Below, in pieces: positions 33,740 through 45,617 of a stretch of DNA of 64,000 bases. The stretch's first letter is position 1. Every line of letters begins with the position of its first letter. The notes beneath the pieces are model-generated. The model had not been told where the DNA came from, ran no database searches, and saw nothing but the letters and a program-made list of their open reading frames with translations. The position numbers and the translations under genes are program-made. Source of the stretch: Chionoecetes opilio (Eukaryota > Arthropoda > Malacostraca > Decapoda > Majidae); assembly GCA_016584305.1 (NCBI GenBank), contig JACEEZ010018529.1, forward strand, positions 87,501 to 151,500, read 5' to 3'.

Positions 33740-35357
33740 TCTTCTTCTTTCTAGGTGGGGAGCTAAACCACGGTTTTCAGTCGCAGTTCAAAGCCTATTT
33801 TCCGGCTGGCTCCCTGAGGGCTTGTAGGATTAGGCCCTAACTCTCAGCTCTTTTTACCCAAGCCTTTTCTAGAAATACTTTAACCCCTTCAATGATTCTT
33901 CTATTGGTGTCCTGTACCCTACTCAAACCTAAAAGAAATTCCATTATCCCATCTATGTTCCCCTCTGCCACTCTATCCCACTGATCCACGCCTACCTCCC
34001 GTGCCACTATTGCTATAAGCCGCTCTCTTTCCTCATCATACCTTGGACACATTAATACCAGGTGATCTACAGTTTCATCTAGTCTACCCATACACATTTG
34101 ACATATCTTGCTTCCTTCGTTTGCCCATCTATATGTTCTACTATTGACCTCCAGAGATTTTGTCCTTGCTTTAAATAATAAACCACTCCCCAAGCTACCA
34201 TCATAAAAGACCTCACACTTTGGTGTGGTCTTCCCCTTGTACCAATTCAGAGAACTCTTACCCTCCATCCTCTGTCTCCACATCTCCCTGCCCTGCCTCT
34301 GAACTTGGTCATTCACCTTTCGCTTTAACTCCCCCTCACTAGACTGGTGTATCCTATCTGTGAAACCCTGTAACCCACACTTCCTCTCCCACCGTCTGCT
34401 TGATCTATCCCATTTACTACTCTGTCCTATCCACTCATAAACTTTTCGAGCCCACCTGTTTTCATCCATTTTTCTAAGCCTGATTTTGTAATTAAGCACT
34501 GACTTTCCTATTCTCTCCGCAAAGGTACTCCACCCTGCCTCTCCCCTGATCGCCTCCACTGCTACATACCTGTTTGCCTCTAGTGCAAGTCTACCTACCC
34601 TGTTCTGTACTACCTCTAACTTGTCCAGCTCTCCTACCGTCCACCTCATACACTCTGCCCCATACATGAGGCTCGGTACTGCCATGCCTTTCCACAACCC
34701 TCTTACTACCTCATACCTGTTTGCCCTACATCTTGCTACACTACCAAGCCTTCCCACCCACTGATTTGCTTTTCCTATTTTATCCTGTTTCGTCCTATCT
34801 GCTCCCTTCCCATCTACCGTGATACCTAGGTATTTATATGACTCGGTGCGCCCTATCCTCAGGTCTCCCATTTCCCAACTCCTACCCTCATCTGCTGCCT
34901 CTCCATTTATAACCAGGACCTGACTTTTCTCACTGTTAAATTTCATCCCAAAATCCCTCCCATACTGTGCGACTATATGTAGCATCTCCTGAAGTTCTCC
35001 ACTGTCCTCACTCATGACAACTATGTCGTCAGCATATAGTAAACTGCTCAACTTTTCCTCCCCAACCCTTATCCCATAGCCCGAATTTCTCAACCTAATT
35101 GCTAATTCCTCTGTATATAAGCCAAAAAGTAACGGTGATAGCACGCAGCCCTGCCTAACCCCTCTTCGACTACCTACCCACTCTGTCTCTATGTCCCCAA
35201 GCCTGTACACTGCCCGTGTGTCCTCATACATACTATCTATTATGCTGACTATTCTGTCACTAATCCCAATTCTAGACAGTAGTCTACAAAGCAAACCCCT
35301 ATTGACCCTATCATAAGCCTTTTCAATGTCAAGGAATGCAAGGTATGTCTTCCCCTG
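33740..35357 (-). mobile_element. 5'-truncated non-LTR retrotransposon (LINE), reverse transcriptase and C-terminal part
   Basis: The minus-strand frame is open from about 35,357 to the stop at 33,837. It reads YLAFLDIEKAYDRVNRG, GVRQGCVLSPLLFGLY, the catalytic YADD box (residues 87-90 counted from the ATG at 35294), EKSQVLV and YKYLGI. It then has a thumb/connection region and a C-terminal Cys/His knuckle (CQMCMGRLDETVDHLVLMC). This is a standard non-LTR reverse transcriptase. The endonuclease and the first RT blocks are missing, so it is a dead-on-arrival 5' truncation. The remaining 485 codons have no stop, implying a recent insertion. The clade was not determined; the 3' UTR runs to about 33,740. 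Confidence 0.93.
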
Positions 35358-35359
35358 TG

Positions 35360-36077
35360 GCAGAGCGTCGCCAGGCCGCGTTTAGCTTGGATGCTGTGAC
35401 GTTACGGGCCTAACAATGTTTACGTCCTGATTCTATCACTTTAGTTCATATCATTTGTAATACTGTTGTTTTTATATCATTCATGATGTGTAATTATCAT
35501 TTATATTGTTTAAAAAAATATTTGGGGCCTTTATTATAAAATTGAGAGCTGAGGGAGATGGAAATATATGTTTTACGCCCAAAATTAGGCCTTCCTCCTA
35601 TGGCTTTTTGGAGATATTTAGTCTCCCTATCCAGTACAGCCACTGTGCTGGCTAAGCCTGGCTTATTTAACACTCTGAGTATCTTGAAAACTCATTGAGT
35701 TAACGAGACGTGTTTTTTTTGGGGGGTGGGGCTGAATAAGGGAGAAAAAAAGTCACTTCAGGCGGCTGTGACAGCCCCCTTCAGAGCTTCTATTTTGTAG
35801 AGTTGAGGTTGAAATTTTAGCTATAGAGCTGCGGTTTTTAACCTGGGGGGCGTGGGTAATCACCTAGGGGGCGTGAGCCCAGAGAGAGAAAGGAAAAGCT
35901 GTCAAGTATTCAAGTTGAAGCTCGGCCTTCGCTATGAAGCTCGCGCGCGAGGATGAGGGAAAAAAGTCTGTACGGTAGTAGAGAAGAAAGTTTGGCTGAA
36001 AACCTCTCCGGTGCCACATTGCCAGATTTCACTAACTCCGTATACTTTTATGCAATAGTATTTTTTGTTACTGTTAT
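35360..36077. other. no gene seen
   Basis: AT-rich. GGTTTTTAACCTGGGGGGCG (about 35,833) resembles a hAT-MITE end, but a partner end was not found. Confidence 0.5.
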
Positions 36078-36160
36078 AGGTGCCTTGCACGTGACGTCAC
36101 AGCCCTCACTGTGCAGACGAAAAACGCGGGAAATGCGAGCTGGAGGACCAACAAACTCCA

Positions 36161-36191
<31 letters not shown>

Positions 36192-36669
36192 CATCATGAA
36201 ATCGGGTAATTTTTCCCGATTGATGAGGTTATTTATTTAGTTAACGTCATTTATACATGCTGCTAATTCATTTATCAGAAAACGAAATATATCAATGGAA
36301 AGCTAACGAAATTCCGCTTCTATTTATATTCTCCATGTAAAAAGTTTTCTCGCAAAATATTAAATGACGAAGAGTTTAACTGAATATTAAGTTCATGCAT
36401 ATTTCTTGAGTCTCATAATGGCCTTTCTTTAGGGTGTTTTACTGTTTTTTATTTGATAATATTACAGAACAAACATTTCCGAAGATGACAGTATACCTTT
36501 TATACTGATACACATATATTTAGTAGGGGAAAATTACCATAAGCTGGCAAACACGGGCGGCAAGTGGAGTTTGTTGGTCCTCCAGCTCGCTCCGACGGGC
36601 GGCATTTGGCTTGAAGACGGCGGCATTTGGCTTGAAGACGCTAGATCGTGACGTCAGTGCAAGGCACCT
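36078..36669. mobile_element. long-TIR element, about 590 bp
   Basis: AGGTGCCTTGCAC...GAGCTGGAGGACCAACAAAC at the left is inverted at the right (GTTTGTTGGTCCTCCAGCTC...GTGCAAGGCACCT). The arms are about 90-130 bp with an internal GGCGGCATTTGGCTTGAAGAC duplication in the right arm. The centre is AT-rich. No transposase frame. Confidence 0.72.
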
Positions 36670-37329
36670 ATTTGTATTATTATTATTGTTATCATTATAT
36701 GACGTATCATTATTATTATAATTTTTATCATCTATATATTATTATTATCATTACGTTATTATATTATATATATTATATTATTATTATATGGCCAGAGAGT
36801 TATCTATTTTTGATAAAGCTCTCGCTCACTTTATCGGTCCCAGTGCGGCCGCACCCTGATTATCATTAATAGTAAATATAAAGATGGGGCATAGGCTAAT
36901 TAGGCTATGCTGCGCGTGGCCTCGGTGCTCATCTCGCTGCAATAGCCCTTGAGCCTGTGGTGGATGGGAACCCGCTACGGCGCTACCCCGGGACATTCTA
37001 CTTTAAATAAATAAATGAATAAATTTCAATTTCCATAAAGAGAAAAAAAGACGCCTCAAGAATTTTTCCTGACAAAAAAGGAAAACTATAACATTAATAA
37101 TAATGAGAATAGTAAATGTTTCAGTCTTCATTCATCAAATTCAATCAATCAATCAATCAATTTATCAAAATCAAATTCATCAGTGTGTATCGTACAACAG
37201 GGTAAGAGCGGCGGGAAGTAAACACTGTCAGCCTTGTCCCTAAACATTTTTTCCACCTGAACCTCTGAATAAGAATCCTGAAGTAGCCTTATATTACTCC
37301 TATATTACTCCTTATAGTACCCTTATATT
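36670..37329. other. no gene seen; possible short interspersed element
   Basis: A TATTATTATTATA tract is followed at about 36,895-37,025 by a GC-rich segment ending in (AAAT)n (TAAATAAATAAATGAATAAA), resembling a SINE or LINE 3' end. No tRNA-like A/B boxes recognised. Confidence 0.4.
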
Positions 37330-37734
37330 ACTCCTACCTAGCCATCGATAATTATAGTTGAAAAAAAGGAAAAAAATTCAAAGAACAAATTGCTTTCTTC
37401 ATAGATGCAAATATTTCCTAACTCTGGCCGCACGAAGCAACACAGAGAAGGAAGAAAGAATGAAAGACACACACAAGACAACTCATGATAATGATTGGTT
37501 TTGGGTCTGGTTTATTTTTGCTCTGCACATTTTTTATTTTTTTTATTTTCTAGTTTTTTATTTAATTTAGATGCCTCACCATGACGTTGATTCAGGTGTG
37601 TCACTAACAATCAGTCGCTTCGTGTGACTGATAATTATAATGAACCTGACTTGCTTGTCTAATCGATGATACCGAGTGTGCGGAGTGAAAAATATTGATT
37701 AGATCGTTACCTCGCCCAACTACGATCCACAGGA

Positions 37735-37970
<236 letters not shown>

Positions 37971-38391
37971 CCCAAAAGAGGTAGGCGTTGTAGCTGGTAT
38001 ATATACATGCTCCACACTCAGCTGGTTGTAATGAAACATTTGAAGTGTTTTTGTATATTCTATAAATATTGAGAGTACCACGCAAAATTATCAATTCAGA
38101 AATAAAAACCGTTTGAAGAAGAGTTGCTTAATTATTTTATTCAAGATATGAAGAAAACAAAATAATAATCAGGATACCATATATATGGCGTTGTAAGTAA
38201 TCAACAACATTCTTTGTTCCTCTGGACCTGCGTGCAGTGTCTCAGTCAACAGTGAACATAGGAATAACAACAGCAATGATAGTGATAAGAGATATGTGAC
38301 CATGGAAGCTGAATGGGGTACTCGGTGCGTGTGTGTGTGTGTGGTGGGCGTGCACAAGCGAGGCCCACAAGCGGCACAAGGCAGCAGCTGG

Positions 38392-41300
38392 TCACGTGGC
38401 GCCGCTGTTTGGCATCGATGCGGTGGCCCCGGGCTGCATGGTGATCACATTCGGGTCCCTTTCGTTATCTTTCTTTTTCTCTTTCCTCCGTTCATGATGG
38501 ATATCATTTATGTCTGGAAATTCGTTGTTTGTTGTCAGACTTATTTGGTATTGGTATATATGACTTTCTTTTTACAACATATCTGGGCAATATTGGTAAG
38601 AAAGGGGCGGCCTGCGCCCTCTGAAAAAATGTAATCAATAAATAAATTATGAAATACATATAGCTAATAAGCAATAAAGTTCTGTGTATATATGCAACCC
38701 GCAAACACTGATCACTACTTTACTTCCTGGATGCAAATGACGCCGATCTCAACGCAGGCAACTCTCCGACGCGCTTTGAATGTTATCATTACCATTATGG
38801 TCCCTCCAGGCACATCTTGTTTCCATCTCTTTAAACAGGCATAGTTAGCTTCAAGTTATTTGAAAGGAGACATAATAACATAATGCTGGCATAAAACCTG
38901 CACCCCACAGCCCTGATTTACTGCCAGCCCCTGAAACACGGACACCGCCAGGCGAGCACGGTGACCAGTGGCGTCACCAGGAAAAAAAATTTGGGGGGCT
39001 TCAGCCCCGGGGTGGTGATGGGCTATCCAGCTGGGGGGTCGGGGGGTAATTTTGAAAATTAATCAGTTCCAGGGTAATTTTGAGGACCAAAAAAGAGAAG
39101 AAAGTGGAATTAAGCTTTAATTACATGACACATAAATTAATAGAGTTATACCATGCATCATACCATATTAACTAAATATGATAATTTGAAGAAAAATTTT
39201 ATTCTGTTTATACAAAATAATAAAATTGCCATTTTTCTCTCTCCACTAACAAACACAAAGGAATTGCACAATGTATGTTTTTGGTTTGTTTCTCAGTAAG
39301 GTTTTATCTTGATAATGAAAAAAATATATAAATATAAACTTACAATATATTCAAGGTATTTCCCTTATTGCACAAAAACAGGTACATGGGATACTGTAGT
39401 TAAACAGAATAAAGTACATGATCATGATAAAGTAACTAAAAGCTGATTTAACCTGCCTCCCACTGCCTTACCCTGGCACCCACTGCCTTAACCTGCATAC
39501 CACTGTGTTAACCTGCCTCCCACTGCCTTACCCTGGGCTCGTACCGAGCCGTCACTCCCGTACGGTTATCGGTGGCCTCTGGGTGGGGAATATAGGGATA
39601 TTCTAGGGATATGTGTGGGAAAATTCTGCTAACCAATCACAGAGCAGCGCCCTTCATGACGCGGCTTTATCTAGCCAATCATCATGCTCTCAGCTGTCAG
39701 GGAGCCCGATAAATAAATTTAAAGAGACTTCAAATGCCGCCCGCTGTTATGCTAAAATCGGCCTCTTTCGGAAATCGTCCCGCAGACGCTTATTTAACCT
39801 AAATAACTCTACAAAACTTAACACAAACCTATCATAAACCTTACCTAACCTAAACCAGACCTAAATATAACTTAATCTAAACCTAAAAACTATGTTTGCC
39901 GGTGTTGAGCTAAGATTGGCTGATTTCCGAAATAGGGCCGATTTTAGCTCACTATCGCCAGAATGTTACGATAATACATAGCTGCCACATTAGCCTTTCA
40001 GCGTAATATTCTCCCACTGATTACTACAGAGACGTACCCACAGAGACGTATACCTTGATGCGCTGATCATAGGTTCGAGTCTAGCGTGCCCGAAATTAGT
40101 ATCTATAGACCACTGCTGGCCCGCGACGTACGTATGCCGTATCCGTGGCCCTGGCGGTACTCTGTTATAGTGGACGAGAACTGCGCGTTCGCTCTTTAGG
40201 TCAGACAAGACACACGGGGGGGGGCTAACACCTCACTGTGACACACGTGACACTTGTGTGCAAGGATAGTATAACTTTATAACATCCTTGCTTGTGTGTG
40301 TACGTGCGTGTGTACTAGTACGTCAGACATTTGATACCACCACCACCACCGGATCATTATAGCGGCCAAACTTGTATGATGAACTATACGTTTTGATTCA
40401 AGAAGTCGACCGATATATATATTTAATATATAGGTTTGCCCTGATATGAATTTATTACAAGTAGCTACTATAGGTATTGTATGTTAAATATGATATATAT
40501 GGAGTCAATGAAGCAATAAACACATCACATTTCAAACAGGCAAGCATGAAATGGCTCTATAATACACAATAAACAAAGTATAGTGATACAACTTGTAATT
40601 TATTGTTTGTTGACGTCTAGCCGCTTCAAATTTCACTCCCTTAGGGAGTTAAGGGTGCTCCCGACCACCCTTAGCCTCGCGGTCCCGTAGCAAGTGAAAA
40701 AATGGTTTGAGCATCTCCCTTAAGCCGGCCACACACACACCGGCGCGGCCTGTCCGGCCGACGAAAAGGGGCGTGGCTAGAGGCGGCCGGTGTGTGTGTG
40801 GGGGTGTTTTTCATCCGGCGGGGCCTGTCGCAGCGGCCGGATGAAAATCAGTCGGCGCTTGAAAATTCCGTCCGGCGCGGCCTGCCGCCTGCGTGTGTGT
40901 GGGTGCCTTCCGGCGCGGCCTGCCCCTCGCTCGGCCAGATAATGACTAATTGTACCAGTTATAATTGTATTTATGATAATATAGGTATTATATATGACGT
41001 ATTATATATAGTATGACGTATTATATATAAGTATTATATATGGCTGCACATGCAGCCATCACCAACAAGTCATTTTCGGACAGCGGATTCATGTTGTCAC
41101 CACGGTGGTCCGACGTGTACTGTATATTTTCATGAGGCGGCCGGTGTGTGTGTGGGTCTCGTCCGGCGAACGATGCCTCGCCACTTTTTGTCGGCCGGAC
41201 AGGCCGCGCCGGTGTGTGTGTGGCCGGCTTTAGAGGCGCTACGAGGTAAAAGTCCCTTAGGGGAGTACTTACGGGCCCGTAACTCTTTCGAGCATCTCTG

Positions 41301-42246
41301 CCCATATACTTTAGGTTGATTTTAATATATTGTTGGATAACTGAAAATAAGAATATGTACGAATATAATATACATTCTAGATGTTTGTAGACTTTAGTGT
41401 TCCCACAGAATATTGAGAACAATAACCTTGGGTCGAGGACTCGAGGCCTACAAGGCTACAATGCCATTGCTATACTGCCTGTTTTTATGTCATATTACAG
41501 ACAGCGACAGTCACTGTCTTGTATTAGCTTTCATACACACTGACAATATCTTTGAACTAGGCAATAGATATTCGTGATCTGCAGAATTCACATGCAATGA
41601 TATTTGCTCAAGAAAAAAATACTTCCTTTACCTTAAAATTCAACAGTCCTCTTCCTTTGCATAACATGTACACACTGAAGCGATTCAAGCGAAGCTGCGT
41701 AGCATGATTGAAGTCATGAAAGAAAACGAATCAGACTGAGAAGTCACGAAGTGAACGGTAACTATTTTGTCAATTTAATAACCCAATGCAGGGATCAGCT
41801 TGGTTTGGAAGAGGTAACGGAGGTTCTATAGAATATCTCTATAATAGAATATACTTAGTAATTTCAAGGTTTGTTAGCAAACATATTTCAACATTTAATG
41901 AAACATCAAACCAATTTTTCTATAAAAGTGTGAAAAATAAGGTTTTGCTCTGGCATGGAAAATTGGATAAATATTCCTTTTTATTGTTTTTGGGTAGCAG
42001 GCTACTAGCAGCAATTTTGGGGGGGCTCAGTCCTTGACTTGGGGGGGCTCAGTCCCCCTTAGCCCCCCCACGGTGACGCCACTGACGGTGACACCCACAA
42101 ACGCTGATCTGCCGCCCACCTGCTGCTGTGGTGGCCGTGGTGGCGCAGCAGAATAAACAGGAATCAGAGTCGCAACAGTCACAGTCGCCGCAGAGACAGT
42201 CGCCGCAGAGACAGTCGCCGAAGAGACAGTCGCCGCAGTCACTCAT
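38392..42246 (-). CDS. predicted small cysteine-rich CGD-repeat protein, duplicate copy A (2 exons)
   Basis: Predicted exons are 42246-42120 (ATG to donor GTGGGC) and 38513-38392 (acceptor TTTCCAG to TGA), giving 82 residues. Exon 1 encodes MSDCGDC followed by imperfect 5-residue repeats of the type LCGDC and a CLFCC cluster. Exon 2 encodes a basic/acidic stretch (HHERRKEKKKDNERD) and ends ITMQPGATASMPNSGAT. The split GAC codon joins the exons in phase. An AATAAA lies downstream near 38,140. The same structure exists in copy B at 44,194-44,905. The 3.1 kb hAT element 38966-42084 sits wholly inside the single intron. The donor is weaker than in copy B. I do not recognise the family. A stronger-looking acceptor at 38621/38622 would give a different 25-residue tail. 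A chance open frame in GC-rich repeats cannot be excluded. Confidence 0.45.
39750..39949. repeat. inverted repeat pair, possible small MITE
   Basis: About 26 bases at 39750-39775 (GCTAAAATCGGCC...) recur inverted at 39922-39949. The spacer is rich in degenerate AACCTAAACC tracts. No clear target duplication was seen. Confidence 0.45.
40724..41228. mobile_element. inverted-repeat element (piggyBac-like?), nested in the hAT element
   Basis: 505 bp with terminal inverted repeats identical over the first 39 bases (starting GCCGGCCACACACAC) and similar for several more. The left flank is TTAA (40720-40723) and the right flank TTTA (41229-41232), suggesting a TTAA target site with one mutation. 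GC-rich ends enclose an AT-rich centre. Internal CGGCCGGTGTGTG-like motifs recur several times. No ORF. The TTAA target points to a piggyBac-type origin, but this is tentative. Confidence 0.7.
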
Positions 42247-42904
42247 CGCGGCGTTGTGGGTGCGTCAATAGCAAGTGAACGTAAGTGCTGGAATGTGATG
42301 CTGGGTGCTGCAAGAAAACTCCCTTCTTGGAACTCTGATGAGATCAGTTGCCATAATTTCCTTCCAGTGAATATCATAACTTTGTAAGGAGAAAATGCAG
42401 TGAAAATGCAAAATAGAAAACCTTATTTTGTAAGCACGCGAGCAGTAATAATGCATAAATAAATAAATAATAAAATAAATAAAAATAACGACATAAATGT
42501 TTCTATGCCTGTAAACGTGTGTAGAGTCTCCTAAGTCCTAACAATGACAGTACGTCATATAATCTCTCAAAATGCCAGACGCCGCCAGAATGTGTGCAGC
42601 CACTGTTGTGGTTTTATGGCAGGAATTTCAAGGTACAAGAACTGTCTCAGTAGCGATCACTGTTCATTCCACGATCATGAGATATGTGACTCGGAAATGT
42701 CTTGATTGTTTGACTGATCAATTATTTCTATGATTTCAGGGAGCCAGTGCAAGGGTAACCTGATCGCCTCCTCGTGATGTCATCCCCACGCAGAGTAACA
42801 TACATGTATCTGTTACTCTGCCCCACCTGGGGGTTTCCCGCGCGGCAAGGTATTTCCTGAGTGCGAGAAGGGCGAGAACAACTCATTGCCAAACTGCCTT
42901 TAAG

Positions 42905-43200
42905 TATACTGCAACAGACAGTACGTTTGAGTGAAGATAGCAGAGTTAAAAAACAGATAACAAGTTTATCTTACAAAGTTTCTTAGTTCGAAAATGGCAG
43001 GAATCGCAAAACTGGCCTCCACTGGAAATAGTCCAAAATGAGTAGCAAGTCCAGTATAGAGTAGTCTTTGGTAGGAGCAAAGACTACTCTGTATAGAGTA
43101 GTCTTTGGTATAGGAGTTAAGAAACTTTGTAAGATAGACTTGTTATCTGTTTTTTAACTCTGCTATCTTCACTCAAACGTAGTGTCTGTTGCAGTATATT
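42905..43200. repeat. fold-back inverted repeat at the duplication junction
   Basis: About 85 bases at 42,905-42,990 reappear inverted at 43,118-43,200 with only a few mismatches. The roughly 125-bp spacer itself holds the self-complementary AGTAGTCTTTGG / CAAAGACTACT repeats. This lies exactly between the end of copy A and the start of copy B. Confidence 0.85.
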
Positions 43201-43566
43201 TTTGCTCCTACCCTTAGTCCCTTACTATTTGTGCATAGATTATAGTAGCAAAAAAAAAAAAAAAAAATTCAAAGAACAAATTGCTTTCTTCATAGGTAGC
43301 TATAATTATTTTCTAACTCTGGCCGCACTAAGCAACGGATAGAAGGAAGAAAGAATGAAAGGCACGCAATATAACACATGATGATGATAGATGCACTTAC
43401 GATGACGTTGTTTCAGGTGTGTCACGAGCAATCAGTCAATTCGCGTGACTGATAATTAATGAATCTGACTTGCTTGTCTAATCAATGATACCGAGTGTGC
43501 AGGGTGAAAAATATTGATTAGATCGTTAACACATGGTTACTCTACCTCGCCCAACTATATCCAGGA

Positions 43567-43749
<183 letters not shown>

Positions 43750-44193
43750 CCCCAAAAGAGGTAGGCGTTGTAGCTGATATATATACATGGTATATACATG
43801 GTATATACATGCTCCACACTCAGCTGGTTGTAATGAAACATTTGAAGTGTTTTTGTATATTCTATAAATATTGAGAGTACCACGCAAAATTATCAATTCA
43901 GAAATAAAAACCGTTTGAAGAAGAGTTGCTTAATTATTTTATTCAAGATATGAAGAAAACAAAATAATAATCAGGATACCATATATATGGCGTTGTAAGT
44001 AATCAACAACATTCTTTGTTCCTCTGGACCTGCGTGCAGTGTCTCAGTCAACAGTGAACATAGGAATAACAACAGCAATGATAGTGATAAGAGATATGTG
44101 ACCATGGAAGCTGAATGGGGTACTCGGTGCGTGTGTGTGTGTGTGGTGGGCGTGTACAAGCGAGGCCCACAAGCGGCACAAGGCAGCAGCTGG

Positions 44194-44905
44194 TCACGTG
44201 GCGCCGCTGTTTGGCATCGATGCGGTGGCCCCGGGCTGCATGGTGATCACATTCGGGTCCCTTTCGTTATCTTTCTTTTTCTCTTTCCTCCGTTCATCAT
44301 GGATATCATTTATGTCTGGAAATTCGTTGTTTGTTGTCAGACTTATTTGGTATTGGTATATATGACTTTCTTTTTACAACATATCTGGGCAATATTGGTA
44401 AGAAAGGGGCGGCCTGCGCCCTCTGAAAAAATGTAATCAATAAATAAATTATGAAATACATATAGCTAATAAGCAATAAAGTTATGTGTATATATGAACC
44501 CGCAAACACTGGTCATTACTTTACTTCCTGGATGCAAATGACGCCGATCTCAACGCAGGCAACTCTCCGACGCGCTTTGAATGTTATCATTACCATTATG
44601 GTCCCTCCAGGCACATCTTGTTTCCATCTCTTTAAACAGGCATAGTTAGCTTCAAGTTATTTGAAAGGAGACATAATAACATAATGCCGGCATAAAACCT
44701 GCACCCCACCGCCCTGATTTACTGCCAGCCCCTGAAACACGGACACCGCCAGGCGGGCACGGTGACACCCACAATCCCTGATCTGCCGCTCACCTGCTGT
44801 TGGGGTGGCCGTGGTGACGCAGCAGAAGAAACAGAAATCAGAGTCGCCACAGTCACAGTCGCCACAGTCACAGTCGCCGCAGTCACAGTCGCCGCAGTCA
44901 CTCAT
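44194..44905 (-). CDS. predicted small cysteine-rich CGD-repeat protein, duplicate copy B (2 exons)
   Basis: Predicted exons are 44905-44794 (donor GTGAGC) and 44315-44194 (acceptor TTTCCAG, stop TGA), giving 77 residues. Exon 1 reads MSDCGDC with repeated DCGDC units and a FCFFCC cluster. Exon 2 reads DINDIHDERRKEKKKDNERD and ends with the same MQPGATASMPNSGAT as copy A. Exon 1 is five codons shorter than in copy A because the 15-bp repeat has one unit fewer. Both lengths keep the frame, although slippage of a 15-bp unit would do so without selection. An AATAAA occurs near 43,940, about 250 nt after the stop. The intron is 478 bp with no transposon. The alternating Cys-Gly-Asp pattern suggests metal binding or membrane-associated palmitoylation, but that is inference. 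Family not recognised. Confidence 0.5.
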
Positions 44906-45617
44906 CGCGGCGTTGTGGGTGCGTCAATAGCAAGTGAACGTAAGTGCTGGAATGTGATGCTGGGTGCTGCAAGCAAACTCCCTTCTTGGAACTCTGATGA
45001 GATCAGTTGCCATAATTTCCTTCCAGTGAATATCATAACTTGTAAGGAGAAAATGCAGTGAAAATGCAAAATAGAAAACCTTATTTTGTAAGCATGCGAG
45101 CAGTAATAATGCATAAATAAATAATAAAAAAAAAAAAAAAATAACGGCATAAATGTTTCTATGCCTGTAAACGTGTGTAGAGTCCTACACTCTAGGTGTA
45201 GAAGGAAGGTGTACTTAGGAAATTCCTAAGTCCTAACAATGACAGTACGTCATATAATCTCTCAAAATGCCAGACGCCGCCAGAATGTGTGCCACCACTG
45301 TTGTGGTTTTTTTGGCAGGAATTTCAAGGTACAAGAACTGTCTCAGTAGCGATCACTGTTCATTCCACGATCATGAGATATGTGACTCGGAAATGTCTTG
45401 ATTGTTTGACTGATCAATTATTTCTATGATTTCAGGGAGCCAGTGCAAGGGTAACCTGATCGCCTCCTCGTGAGGTCATCCCCACGTAGAGTAACATACA
45501 TGTATCTGTTACTCTGCCCCACCTGGGGGTTTCCCGCGCGGCAAGGTATTTTCTGAGTGCGAGAAGGGCGAGAACAACTCATTGCCAAACTGCCTTTGAA
45601 TATACTGCAACAGATAG

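Larger units (their letters stand above)
38966..42084. mobile_element. non-autonomous hAT-type DNA transposon, 3119 bp
   Basis: Ends are CAGTGGCGTCACCAGG at the left and the reverse complement of CAGTGGCGTCACCGTGG at the right. It is flanked by an exact 8-bp target duplication ACGGTGAC (38958-38965 and 42085-42092). Copy B has a single ACGGTGAC at the matching place (near 44,759-44,766), the empty site. Subterminal G-rich/C-rich sequence (GGGGGGCT) is typical of hAT. There is no transposase-length frame inside, so the element is non-autonomous. It carries nested inverted-repeat elements at 40724-41228 and about 39,750-39,949. Confidence 0.9.

Noticed and set aside
38541..38620. Alternative second exon for the cysteine-rich gene using the TTTTTTCAG acceptor
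   Set aside because: The acceptor is strong and in phase, but the encoded 25-residue tail is less protein-like than the downstream exon. Kept only as an alternative splice possibility.
38296..38634. 112-codon plus-strand frame conserved in both duplicate copies (also 44098-44436)
   Set aside because: Conservation is explained by the recent duplication. The antisense spliced model has phase-matched exons and a polyadenylation signal, and this frame contains a GT-run Cys/Val stretch.
40050..40100. Possible tRNA or tRNA-derived SINE (GGTTCGAGTCT B-box-like)
   Set aside because: No A box at the right distance and no cloverleaf could be drawn.
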